This document shows positions 8,453-19,200 of a DNA stretch of 64,000 nt, in pieces. Numbering within the stretch: position 1 is the stretch's first letter; each line of letters opens with the position of its first letter. The position numbers and the translations under genes were made by a program. The DNA is from Saccharicrinis sp050589685 (lineage in GTDB: Bacteria > Bacteroidota > Bacteroidia > Bacteroidales > Marinilabiliaceae). The notes under the pieces were generated by a model that saw only the letters and a list, made by a program, of their open reading frames with translations, did not search any database and was not told where the DNA came from. The stretch is from the NCBI RefSeq assembly GCF_050589685.1, contig NZ_JBNGOS010000002.1:215969-279968 (forward strand), given 5' to 3'.

Positions 8453-8788
8453 TGGTGTCTGGCTATATGAGGTATTAAGATTATCTATTTAAATCATAAA
8501 CGATATGCCGTGTATACTTCGGTATTTGGTTTTTTATGCAAAATCTATTTTGCCATCAATAAGTCCCCTAGCTTATCTTCTGCTAAGCATAAACTATTAT
8601 ATCCGAAAGAGATCGAGTTTAAATAAGTGTTAAATTGTAAATATAAGCCTGTATTTTTTTTTAAATTGAAAAAATATAAACATTTTTGCAGCATCTGAAA
8701 AAGTGAGTTTGATCATGTTTCTAACTTGGTGCTTTTCAGAAGAATTGAAAAAGATTATTTTCTAAAAACTATATTTAATTTGGATAAG
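8453..8788. other. Intergenic region upstream of the phosphofructokinase gene
   Basis: This 336-nt AT-rich gap contains no convincing gene. A plausible but imperfect -7-like sequence (CATTTTTGC near 8681) lies about 100 nt upstream of the chosen start of the phosphofructokinase gene. Nothing else was recognised. Confidence 0.4.
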
Positions 8789-10435
8789 ATGATTAAAAGT
8801 CCACTTCAAATCGCACGTGAGAGCTACGCTCCAAAATTGCCTGCGGCACTTAAAGGATCTGTAAAAATTGTAGAAGGAAAAAATACTGAGTCTGTTGCAG
8901 ACCAGGATGATATCAAAAAACTTTTCCCTAATACGTATGGAATGCCTGTATTAAGCTTCGAAGCAGGAGAATCTTCTGCAGTAACAAAAGCAATTAGCGT
9001 TGGTTTAATTTTATCGGGAGGTCAGGCTCCTGGTGGCCATAACGTAATTTCAGGTATTTACGACGGGTTGAAAAAACTGAACCCAGCTAATAAAGTATAT
9101 GGTTTCCTGGGCGGTCCTGGTGGATTGGTGAACAATGATTACGCTGAATTAACAGACGACATCATTGACCATTACAGAAACACGGGTGGTTTTGATATCA
9201 TTGGTTCCGGACGTACCAAGTTAGAAGAAGAAGCTCAATTCGATAAAGGTCTTGAAAACTGTAAGGCATTAGGCATTAATGCGCTCGTGATTATAGGTGG
9301 AGATGATTCAAACACCAATGCATGTGTGCTTGCCGAATATTACAAACAAAAAAATGCGGGAGTACAAGTAATTGGTTGCCCTAAAACGATCGATGGTGAC
9401 CTTAAAAACGAAATGATTGAAACCTCGTTTGGTTTCGATACCGCATGTAAGGTATATAGCGAGTTGATTGGTAACATACAACGCGATGCGAACTCAGCTA
9501 AAAAATACTGGCACTTCATTAAATTAATGGGACGTTCTGCTTCTCATATTGGTTTAGAGTGTGCGCTTCAAACTCAGCCTAACGTAACAATTATCTCTGA
9601 AGAGGTAGAGGCTAAAAATATGAGTCTTGATCAGGTAGTTGAGTATATTGCCAATATTGTTGCAAAACGTGCTGCAAAAGGTGAGAATTTCGGTACTGTT
9701 TTAATTCCTGAAGGATTAGTTGAGTTTATTCCTGCTATGAAAAAACTAATTGCCGAGCTTAACGACTTATTAGCACATAACGAGGAAGAAGTAAATGTTC
9801 TTGAAACGAACAGTGAGAAGAGAGGTTACTTATCGGCAAAATTATCTGCAGATATGGCTGAGGTATTCAGAAGCCTGCCAAACAGTATCGCTAACCAGTT
9901 AATGTTAGACCGTGACCCACATGGAAACGTTCAAGTATCGTTAATTGAAACCGAGAAGTTATTAATTGATATGGTTAAGGCTAAGTTGAAGAAAATGAAG
10001 AAAGCTGGCCAATATACGGGTAAATTCTCTGCTCAAGGGCACTTCTTTGGTTACGAAGGACGATGTGCCGCACCATCTAACTTCGATGCTGATTATTGTT
10101 ATTCATTGGGTTATACTGCTTCTATTCTTATTGCAGAAGGAAAAACGGGTTATATGGCATCTGTTCGTAACTTAACGGCTCCTGCAGATAAGTGGATAGC
10201 AGGTGGTGTACCTGTAACTATGATGATGAACATGGAGCGTCGTCATGGTCAAATGAAGCCTGTTATTCAAAAAGCGCTTGTAAAACTAGATGGTGCCCCA
10301 TTTAAAGCGTTAACAGCTAATCGTGACGATTGGGCGGAAAATACCAAGTATGTATATCCTGGTCCTATCCAATATTTCGGCCCCAGTGAAGTTTGTGATT
10401 TACCAACTAAAACATTGGTTGAAGAAAGCAAATAA
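8789..10435 (+). CDS. pfp: Pyrophosphate-dependent 6-phosphofructokinase
   Basis: This 548-residue enzyme phosphorylates fructose 6-phosphate using pyrophosphate, a reversible glycolytic step in the cytoplasm. PPi dependence shows in GGDDSNTNA (about 170-178, Asp where ATP enzymes have Gly) and PKTIDGDLKN (198-207, Lys where ATP enzymes have Gly). The length fits the long PFP type (PfpB-like). I chose the ATG at 8789 because MIKSPLQIARESYAPKLP is the conserved N-terminus; an open frame extends 21 codons further up to 8726 but looks like leader. The gene is monocistronic, with a strong terminator 25 nt past the stop. Confidence 0.94.
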   Translation: MIKSPLQIARESYAPKLPAALKGSVKIVEGKNTESVADQDDIKKLFPNTYGMPVLSFEAGESSAVTKAISVGLILSGGQAPGGHNVISGIYDGLKKLNPANKVYGFLGGPGGLVNNDYAELTDDIIDHYRNTGGFDIIGSGRTKLEEEAQFDKGLENCKALGINALVIIGGDDSNTNACVLAEYYKQKNAGVQVIGCPKTIDGDLKNEMIETSFGFDTACKVYSELIGNIQRDANSAKKYWHFIKLMGRSASHIGLECALQTQPNVTIISEEVEAKNMSLDQVVEYIANIVAKRAAKGENFGTVLIPEGLVEFIPAMKKLIAELNDLLAHNEEEVNVLETNSEKRGYLSAKLSADMAEVFRSLPNSIANQLMLDRDPHGNVQVSLIETEKLLIDMVKAKLKKMKKAGQYTGKFSAQGHFFGYEGRCAAPSNFDADYCYSLGYTASILIAEGKTGYMASVRNLTAPADKWIAGGVPVTMMMNMERRHGQMKPVIQKALVKLDGAPFKALTANRDDWAENTKYVYPGPIQYFGPSEVCDLPTKTLVEESK

Positions 10436-10460
10436 GTTGCTTGTCAATCATATAACACAG

Positions 10461-10488
10461 ACCCGCACCTGTTGGTGCGGGTTTTTTT
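10461..10488 (+). terminator. Intrinsic terminator of pfp
   Basis: The GC-rich stem ACCCGCACC / GGTGCGGGT with a 3-4-nt loop (tgtt) is followed directly by seven T residues, a textbook intrinsic terminator. Confidence 0.92.
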
Positions 10489-10593
10489 ATGTTCTATTTT
10501 AGTATTTAAGACTTTTATTTACCGATTCAAATCGTTTTATTTGTAGGAACAAATAGCTATTAGGTATTTTAGTATTAAATAAAGCAATCGCAA

Positions 10594-10992
10594 ATGTCCA
10601 AAATTATAACTCTATCCGAAGCTGCTTCCATAGCACTGCATGGTATGGTCTTAATCGCAAAAACAGATCATAAACTAAACGTGAATCAGATTTCAGAAAT
10701 GATTGATAGTTCCAGACATCATGTGGCAAAAGTATTTCAACGTTTAGCAAAAGAAAATTTTGTGTCCTCCAATAGGGGACCAAGTGGTGGATTTGTCATA
10801 AAAAAAGATCCCAAGGATATAACCTTGTTGGAACTGTACGAGGTAATTGAAGGGCCTGTTGAAGTCCAGGGTTGTCCGGGAAACAAAGAGCGATGCCCAT
10901 TCAATAAATGTATCATGGGCGATTTGGCTTCTGCCTTGGCTTGCGAGTTTAAGGATTTTTTGGGCCGTCAAACTTTGGCCGATTACGTTTAG
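10594..10992 (+). CDS. Rrf2-family (IscR/NsrR-like) regulator with a cysteine triad
   Basis: The 132-residue protein has an N-terminal winged helix (about 1-65, with QISEMIDSSRHHVAKVFQRL and SNRGPSGGF) typical of Rrf2 regulators. C94, C101 and C106 in CPGNKERCPFNKC match the three-cysteine iron-sulfur ligand pattern of IscR and NsrR. It probably senses Fe-S status, nitric oxide or redox change. No Fe-S or nitrosative-stress gene lies beside it, so its targets are unknown. The stop codon overlaps the rsmE stop on the other strand. Confidence 0.88.
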   Translation: MSKIITLSEAASIALHGMVLIAKTDHKLNVNQISEMIDSSRHHVAKVFQRLAKENFVSSNRGPSGGFVIKKDPKDITLLELYEVIEGPVEVQGCPGNKERCPFNKCIMGDLASALACEFKDFLGRQTLADYV

Positions 10993-11693
10993 TCTTTTTG
11001 ATTGATTAAATTAATTGTTGCACACCCCATTATGGCAGCTGTCTCAGTTCTTAAACGTTCTTTGCCCAAACTAATGGCCTTAAATTGATGATCCGTTGCC
11101 ATTTGAATCTCACCTGGCGAAAAATCACCTTCCGGACCAATTAATATAACGGCGTCTGAATTTGGCTCGTAAACAGTTCTCAACAATTGCTTGGGCATGT
11201 TTTCGCAATGTGCAATAAAACAGTTGGCAGTTGATTTGTTGTTGACGAATTCCTTAAACGTAACAAGCCGATTCAACTTTGGTATATAGGCTTTAAGCGA
11301 TTGTTTGGAAGCTGAAACAATTACTTTCTCCAATCTTTCCGGTTTAATTACTTTTCTTTCGGAATGATCACATATAATAGGTGTTATTTCTTCAATACCC
11401 ATTTCCGTTGCTTTTTCTAAAAACCATTCAAAACGGTCAATGTTTTTTGTGGGGGCCACAGCCATATGGAGCGAAAATGGTCTTCGTTCTTCAGTATTTG
11501 TTTCAACAATTTTTAATGTACATTTTTTCGGATTAGCATCAATAATTTCCGCTGAATACCTGCAACCTATGCCATCCATCACTGAAATTATATCTCCGAC
11601 TTGATGACGTAGGACACGAATACAATGTTTTGATTCGTCCTGAGATAGAATATTTCCATTATTCGAAAAATCCGGCTCGTAAAAAAGGTACAT
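10989..11693 (-). CDS. rsmE: 16S rRNA m3U1498 methyltransferase
   Basis: The 234-residue SPOUT methyltransferase uses S-adenosylmethionine to methylate N3 of U1498 in 16S rRNA. It has an N-terminal PUA-like region (about 1-70, with DESKHCIRVLRHQVGD) and a C-terminal trefoil-knot domain, showing ILIGPEGDFSPGEI (SAM site) and LGKERLRTETAAI. The length is normal. It is convergent with the Rrf2 gene: TAA (10989-10991) and the opposing TAG (10990-10992) overlap by two bases, leaving no intergenic terminator space. Confidence 0.95.
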   Translation of the reverse strand: MYLFYEPDFSNNGNILSQDESKHCIRVLRHQVGDIISVMDGIGCRYSAEIIDANPKKCTLKIVETNTEERRPFSLHMAVAPTKNIDRFEWFLEKATEMGIEEITPIICDHSERKVIKPERLEKVIVSASKQSLKAYIPKLNRLVTFKEFVNNKSTANCFIAHCENMPKQLLRTVYEPNSDAVILIGPEGDFSPGEIQMATDHQFKAISLGKERLRTETAAIMGCATINLINQKD

Positions 11694-12106
11694 ATAATGC
11701 TGCTTAGTGTGCTATTTCTGGAACGTCAAATATAATTGTTTTGAATAAGAAGAGTATATTTTTCTTAAGAATTGTAGAGAAATTTTATATTCATTATTAT
11801 TATTAAGTATCAGATCGTTCTTATTTATCTTATAATCAGATATAATATTAACTACATCGGTCTTATATTGGTTATTGATAGTCTATTATATATTTTAACT
11901 ATTCTAAATAATATTTTTACATGTCTGAATAATAAATAAACAATTCTAATTTTGTAAATGATATTACATTAATAAAAAAGATACCTACATATCAAAATAA
12001 GATATAAATAATTTGTATATTCAATAAATTTAATTTTAGTTTGTTAAATGATTCCAATAATGATTAAACTATTAATAATAAATAGTTAAATTAAGAATTA
12101 TATTTT
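11694..12106. other. Very AT-rich intergenic region
   Basis: This 413-nt stretch is clearly richer in A and T than its surroundings and has no credible gene. TAATTTTG at 11947-11954 fits the TAnnTTTG -7 consensus but lies about 150 nt before the next start codon and lacks a matching -33 box. Confidence 0.4.
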
Positions 12107-12763
12107 ATGCATTATACTAAACATACTAAAAAAGAATATCTATATAAACTTAAGGATATTACATCAAAGAGTGCTGATGTGGATGATATTCGTAAGGTGG
12201 TAGGCGGATATGGGTATGACAGCAGGAAACTTGCAGAGGGAAAAAGACTGGCTGAAGGTCTTGAACGCTTAAATATTGAGGTGGCTAAACAAAGTTTGAT
12301 AAAAAAACGAATGTTTGCGAAGAAAAAGAAAGTTCAAACTGAAGTGCATAAAAAATATATGAAGTTTTTGAAGTTATCCAGAATAGCTTTTTTAGACGAT
12401 GTTGAAGCACAGGAAGCCCTACTATTAACGGGAGCGAGAGCAAGAACCTACGAAAAATGGATGTCGCAAGTAGTGGTGTTTATTGATAATTTATTGGTTA
12501 ATAAAAACTATATCGCCACTCTGGAAGGCTTTGGGGTGACCTTAAAAGAAATAGAAGACGTCAAAACCAGGTTGAAGGAGTTAAACGCACTTTCTTCGGA
12601 ATGTGTTAAAATTACCGGGGTGGTTCGTATGCTAAATCATAAAACAAAGAAAGAAACTGTAGTGATGCAACACTGGTTAAGCAGTTACATCAAGGTAGCG
12701 CGTATAGCCATGGAAGAAAATCCCAAGTACGGAAAGCTTATTAAACGGGCCATTGGGGAATAG
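12107..12763 (+). CDS. Unknown basic helical protein
   Basis: I do not recognise this 218-residue protein. It has no signal peptide or membrane segment and looks cytoplasmic. The sequence is Lys-rich and almost wholly alpha-helical in character: a basic stretch at about 62-90 (KKRMFAKKKKVQTEVHKKYMK), a central LLLTGARARTYEKWMSQ segment, and two later helical stretches ending in IKRAIGE. It is a lone gene following a very AT-rich leader and preceding a 528-nt gap. The length, sustained coding character and a normal ATG support a real gene; related hypothetical proteins probably exist in the phylum. Confidence 0.6.
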   Translation: MHYTKHTKKEYLYKLKDITSKSADVDDIRKVVGGYGYDSRKLAEGKRLAEGLERLNIEVAKQSLIKKRMFAKKKKVQTEVHKKYMKFLKLSRIAFLDDVEAQEALLLTGARARTYEKWMSQVVVFIDNLLVNKNYIATLEGFGVTLKEIEDVKTRLKELNALSSECVKITGVVRMLNHKTKKETVVMQHWLSSYIKVARIAMEENPKYGKLIKRAIGE

Positions 12764-13291
12764 TTGTGTTTATTTGAGTGTTTTGTTGTATTACCTGTTG
12801 GCATGGCCTTGAGTTCGTATTTGCCCAATTGTGGTTTCTGATAAATAGGAGAAAGGCATAATATATAGTTAAGATTTATCAAATGGTTTTAAACATGGAC
12901 TTTTATGCGTTCATAATATAAATGATGTGTTTGACAAAAAAATATTACAGAATACTCAGCTATTGAAACTAATACGCAGATTACTCGTAGAAAATGGTTA
13001 AACCGCCAGTAGGTAAGTCTAATTGGCTGTTTTGATGTTGTTTTGAACGAGTTGAACTGTGACCCTAATTTGTGATAATTGAGCTATTAGGGTTTTGAAA
13101 TAGCAATTATCTATATAGGATAGATAAGTTTATAACAAATAGAAATAATAAAAGAACACACCCAACTAATTTAACAGAATCTGGTTGGAACCGTTGCCAT
13201 TTTGGGACCTTGGCGGCGATTGTTTTTTTTAAGGTTTTTCTATTTGCGCTGAATTTTATTATTGGAACTAGGAGACATTAATCATTATAGG
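12764..13291. other. Intergenic region before the giant adhesin gene
   Basis: This 528-nt gap has no credible open frame, tRNA-like fold or terminator that I could recognise. It presumably holds the promoter and leader of the T9SS adhesin module. Confidence 0.35.
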
Positions 13292-16200
13292 ATGAGAAAA
13301 ATATACCTTACACTATTCATTTTATTCGTATGGAATTTGCTTGGCGTTTCGTCTGTTTTGTTTGCGCAAACGGATGAAGATCTGAAGACTTATTCCAAAG
13401 CGCAAAGTGAATTTTATAAAGATGCTTTGGAAAAAGGTTTCCCTTCCTTAAAAGGGGGAAATGGAAGTAATCCGAATATTGCTTCAAGTTATTGTTCTGA
13501 GGAAGGACAGGTTAATATTACTCCAACCAGTTGGCACGATGATGCTGCAAGTATTGTATGGCAAATACGAACTGTTTTAGGCTCAGTTGAATATCATGCT
13601 GATTGGGCAGATGTTTCGGGTAGCGGTACTTCTACTGTGTTGGAGTTTCATACAGATAGGGTAGACCCTAAATACTATGGGGCACGAATTTATTTCGATT
13701 ATTATCAATATGATGCTGGATATACTCCTCTAAGTATTGGTTCCGATTATACCATTCTCAACCAAACACCAACAGTATTTGAATTAACATCAGAAGATCC
13801 TTTTGTTTGTCCCGGTGATCCGGTGATTTTGACTTTGGGGAATTCCGAACTAGGAATAGATTATCAACTTAAAGATTCGGATGGTAATGATGTTGGGTTT
13901 CTGATAAACGGAAGTGGAAGTTCGATTGATTTTACCGTTAACCCAGGTACAAATACTACTTATTATGTGGACGCCGTTAATGCTGCAGATAATTCATGTA
14001 ATAAGAACATGAATGGCAATATACTGGTTACCGTTCATGATAACCCGGTAATAAACTCAATCAGCCCTAATTCAGAGATTTGTTATGGCGAAAAGACTAC
14101 TTTGAGTGCTACAACGGATATGGATCCAAATGTAGATTATTTATGGGATGATGGTGCTGGAAATACAAGTAGTGCTGCTTCTTGGGATGTGTCGCCTGTA
14201 GTTACAACTACATATAATCTAACGATAACAAATAGTATAACTTCTTGTAGTGTTACAACAAGTGTCACTGTCACAGTAAATTCTAACCCAAGCATAACCG
14301 CCAACAGCAACAGTCCTGTTTGCCAGGGGTCGGATATCAATGTGGGCTCAACACCTAGCGGAGGCTCGGGCACATACACCACATTTAGTTGGAGCGGGCC
14401 CAACGGTTACAGTGTCGACTCTCAAAATGCGGTGATTGCAAATGCAGTAGAGGTTAACGAGGGGGATTACTATATTACGGTTACCGACAACAAAGGCTGT
14501 TCAAGTGACGGAACAACATTTGAAACCGTTGTTGTAAATGAAAGGCCAACCGTAACGGTAAACTACAACGCCCCGGTCTGTGAAGGGACNNNNNNNNNNN
14601 NNNNNNNNNNNNNNNNNNNNNNNNNNNNNNNNNNNNNNNNNNNNNNNNNNNNNNNNNNNNNNNNNNNNNNNNNNNNNNNNNNNAACACCTGCGAGCAAAG
14701 CGTATCAACCGAAGTGGTTGTAAATTCTAACCCAAGCATAACCGCCAACAGCAACAGTCCCGTTTGCCAGGGGTCGGATATCAACCTGGGCTCAACACCA
14801 AGCGGAGGGTCGGGAACATATACCACATTTGGTTGGAGCGGGCCTAACAGTTTTACAGCCAGTACACAAAATGTAGTAATTACAAATGCCGCTTCAGTTA
14901 ATGCAGGTGATTACTTTATTACGGTTACCGACAACAATGGCTGTTCAAGTGACGGAACTACTGTTGAAGCAATGGATGTTAACGAAAAACCAACCGTAAG
15001 TTTGGCTTATAACAATCCGGTTTGTTTAAACACGAGTTTAGTTATTACCGCTACACCTTCAGGAGGGAGCGGTAATTATGTAAATTACGTCTGGACCAAA
15101 GGTGGAATTATTATAGCAGGGGAAAATTCATCAACTTTAAATATTGATCCGGCAGCAGCAGGTGATGCGGGTTTATATGGAGTAACCGTTGAAGATAACT
15201 CCGGTTGTACAAGTGATGAATCAACATTAGCTGTTGTCATCCATTCGTTACCCATTGTAACCGCTGGGAATGATGGGCCTGTTTGTGCAGGTGGTGATGT
15301 TAGCTTATCCGGTGGACCTAACGGAATGGTAACTTATGATTGGGTTGGACCGAATAGTTTTACCGGTTTAGGACAAAACCTGGTTATCAGTCCGGTATCA
15401 CTGGCCGAAGCTGGATCATTTACCCTGACAGTTACAGATGTAAATGGTTGTAAATCTGCAACAACTACTGATGTTGTTGTTAATGAAGTTTCTGCGGCCA
15501 TTAGCGTAAGTGCACCTACTCCGGGAATAACGACTATCTGTGCAGGAACAGCGGTGACTTTTAACGCTGCTGGTTCAGAAGGGTCCGGAACATACACTTA
15601 TGATTTTCATTTGGTTAGAGGGGGATCAGATACCTCGAAACAAAACGGATCAACAGTGACGTATACTACATCAACATTAGAAGATGGTGATGAAATTTAC
15701 GTGGTGGTTAACGATGTGGTTAACGGATGTTCGCATACTTCGGGAAGCATTACAATGAAAGTTGTTAGTAATCCTGTGCCAACATTAACAATTACGAGCC
15801 CGGGAGGTGCAACAATATGTTCAGGAGAAACTATTCAGTTTTTAGCAACACCAGGTACCTTTAGTCGATATGTGTTTATGCGTAACGGAACAGAAACCTT
15901 ACAAGATGGTGCATTGAACACATTAGATATTAATACCTTAAATGATGGAGATAAAATTTCGGTAATTGCTTATGCAGGAACCTGTTTTGGAAACTCCACT
16001 TCTACCACCATCAGTGTTCATCCATTACCAACGTCAGATTTGGCAGCGGACAAAACAACAGTATGTCAAAACGAAGTGGTTACGTTTACAACAACTCCCG
16101 GCGGTACTGGTCCATTCCAATATCAGTTTTACATTGATGGTGTAGCACAGGGTGTTCAAGGGAGCAATACATTTACACATTCTTCTACGGTTGATTTTTC

Positions 16201-19200
16201 AGTAGAGGCAGAAGTATTTGACGGCAATAATTGTAGTGTATTAAGTACACCGGTTGATATTACCATCAGCCTACCGGTAGCTGGTTTAACTGCCGATAAA
16301 ACAACTATATGCGAATTAGAAGAAGTGACTTTTACTGCAACAGGCGGAGTGTCTTATGAGTTTTTTGTAAACGGAATAAGCATACAGGGGCCAGGAGCAG
16401 AAGCAGAATATAAAACAACAACACTTGCCGATAATGATAATGTTACTGTTGAAGTAACCAATGCAATTGGCTGTTCGGCATCGCATGCCGGAATACTAAT
16501 GACAGTGAATCCAATCCCTGTAGTAAGCATCGGTAGTTCTGATGCTGATAATATTATTTGTGCCGGAGATGAAATTACCTTTACCGCTAGTGGAGGCGAT
16601 GTGTTTGAATGGTTTATAGATGGTACCTCAGTTCAGGGACCGGATGGCAATAACCAATTTATAACAACCACATTAAATGATGGCGAAAAAGTTGCTGCCA
16701 GAGTAAGCTTTAGTACCTCTTCGTGCGGGTCGAACACAGCTGAAATCACGGCAACCGTTAATCCATTACCAGTACCCACACTGAATGTTAGCCCATCAAA
16801 CAAAGTGATCAGTGGTACCATGTTGTCTTTTACAGCTGCTGGGGGCAGTGAGTATGAGTTTTTTGTAAATGGAACAGTTGTACAAGTAAAAAGCGAAACT
16901 GCTGTTTTCAGTACCGACTTATTGGCCAACGGTGATGTTGTTTCAGTATATGTTTACAACGGATTCGATTGTTCTTCTTCGGTAAATACAACAGTTACCG
17001 TATTGGACGGAATCTTACCCAAAGCTATATCAACCACAGCCACAGATTATTGTAATGGTGATGGTGGTGTAAGTATATATGTTGAGGATCCTCAACACGA
17101 TATTACGTATGAATTATGGAGATCGTCCGATGACGCTCAGGTAGGTGGCTCTATTATGTTCAATGCATTAGCTCCTGTGGCAGTTCAATGGGACAATGTT
17201 CCGGGTACCGATGAGTACAGGGTAGAGGCTTATTATTCTGCCGTTCCAACGGAAAGAGTGGAGATGAACAATGGTAATAGGTTAACTATTACTAATCATC
17301 CATTACCAACCGTATTTAATTTAACATCACCAAGTTCAAGCTCGGTAACAGGATGTAATGAAGGTGCCGGTCACGATGTGGAATTATCTGGTTCACAAAC
17401 AGACTTTATTTATAGATTGTTGATCAATGGAGTAGAAGCCGCACAGCAAACAGGAACAGGCTCGGCTATCTCATTTACAGGTAATTTAGTTGTGGGTATG
17501 TATACTATTGAGGCCGAGGATAATATTTCTGGATGTACCCAAACCATGAACGGTTCATTTGATATTTTGAGCGATGGTTCAGATGTGGCTTTTAATCTTG
17601 AAGTTGTAAGTCCTGCTGATCCTTCAGATCTCTCCGATGGACGTTATTGTGCAGGTGGTACAGGAGTGGAATTGCAACTGGATGGATCGCTGGATAATAC
17701 TGTTAACTATAAGTTGTATCTGGATGGCGCAGAAACCGGAATTTTGGTTCCAGGTGCCGACGGTGCAGCTATCTCGTTCGGAACAGTAGCCACAGAAGGA
17801 ACTTACACTGTACGTGTGGAGTCAGCTTCCGGTTGTCAGTTTCCAATGAACGGTCAGGCAGATGTATCAATTGTTGATTTGCCTGCAAGCTTAAACATTA
17901 TTACGGATAATTTAATTGACAATACAAACGGACATTACTGTGCCGATGATATTGGCGTAAATATTAGTGTGGACGGGCAAGAAGATGGAGTAGAATACAG
18001 TCTGCTTCGCGATGGACTAGTAATGGAAACAGTTACAGGAGGTTCCACTCCTGCTGCACCGTTAACATTTAGCGGTCCGTTTACTACCGAAGGAACTTAT
18101 ACCGTAGAAGCGGTGGTACCGTTGGTGGGATGTACAACTCCGATGGCCAACTCCATTGAAGTAGTCGTTGATGCTTTACCTACGGCCTATGATGCGTTTA
18201 ACGATGTGGACGCTTATTGTCAGGGTGAATCAACAACCATTTATATACTTAATTCTGAAGCTGATGTTGAATATACCTGGGAAGAAACAACTTCTGGAGC
18301 TCAGGGATCATGGCAAAATGGGAATAATAGTAGATTAGACTTTACCATTAGCGCTACAGGTGATTATATCATTCTTGCCAGAAGAACAGACGGTATTACT
18401 TCATGTTCCAGTGTCATGAACAATGGGCCATTCAGCATAACCGAAAAACCTTTGCCGGTGGATGTGACACTTAAGTTAGCGGAAGCAGGAACAGGTTGCG
18501 ATAACGGGGATTCATTATATGTTGAAAGTCCCGAGGCTGGAGTTACTTACGCGCTTGTTAAGCAGGTGGGGATTGATTATTATCCGGCCGTTGGTATACC
18601 TAATATTATGTCGGCGGATGGAACCGACATAGGATTTGAAAGAGTAGTAGACACGAATGATGCCGCATATACAGTTCAGGCCATTAAGGATGGTTGTAGT
18701 ATTTATTCATCAGCACCGGTTGTACTTGTAAATGTGCCAGGAGTGATTGCCAAACAATTAGTTACCGGTTCCGGTGCGATTTGTAACGGTGATCCGGGCG
18801 TGATATTTGGACTGGCTGATACCGAGATAGGTGTCGATTACGAATTATGGAAGGAGGGTGATCTGTCACCAATGCAATCTGTTGCAGGAACAGATGGCGC
18901 CATTGAGTTTGGCGAAGCCATTGAAGAGGGCGAATATTATGTGATGGGTGTCAATGGAATTTGTGATATGGAAATGACCAACCGGGTTCAACTGAATGTA
19001 AACCCATTGCCAGTGGCTTATTCAATGTTCGGTTCGGGTCAAACATGCGACTTGCTAATGGATGGTGCTATGTTAGGTGTTGTTCAATCAGAGGCTGATT
19101 TTACCTACAGATTACAATTGGATGATGGAAGTGGGGTGTTAAGTATCGAGACCTCTATCCCGGGAAGATCAGATGCGGATTCGCTTAAATACAAAGTGAA

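Noticed and set aside
8726..8788. Longer start for the PPi-phosphofructokinase
   Set aside because: The 21 extra codons do not resemble the family N-terminus, while MIKSPLQIARESYAPKLP does.
14137..16929. Long minus-strand open frames opposite the adhesin gene
   Set aside because: They mirror the repetitive plus-strand coding sequence and follow its codon bias; no start context or domain supports them.
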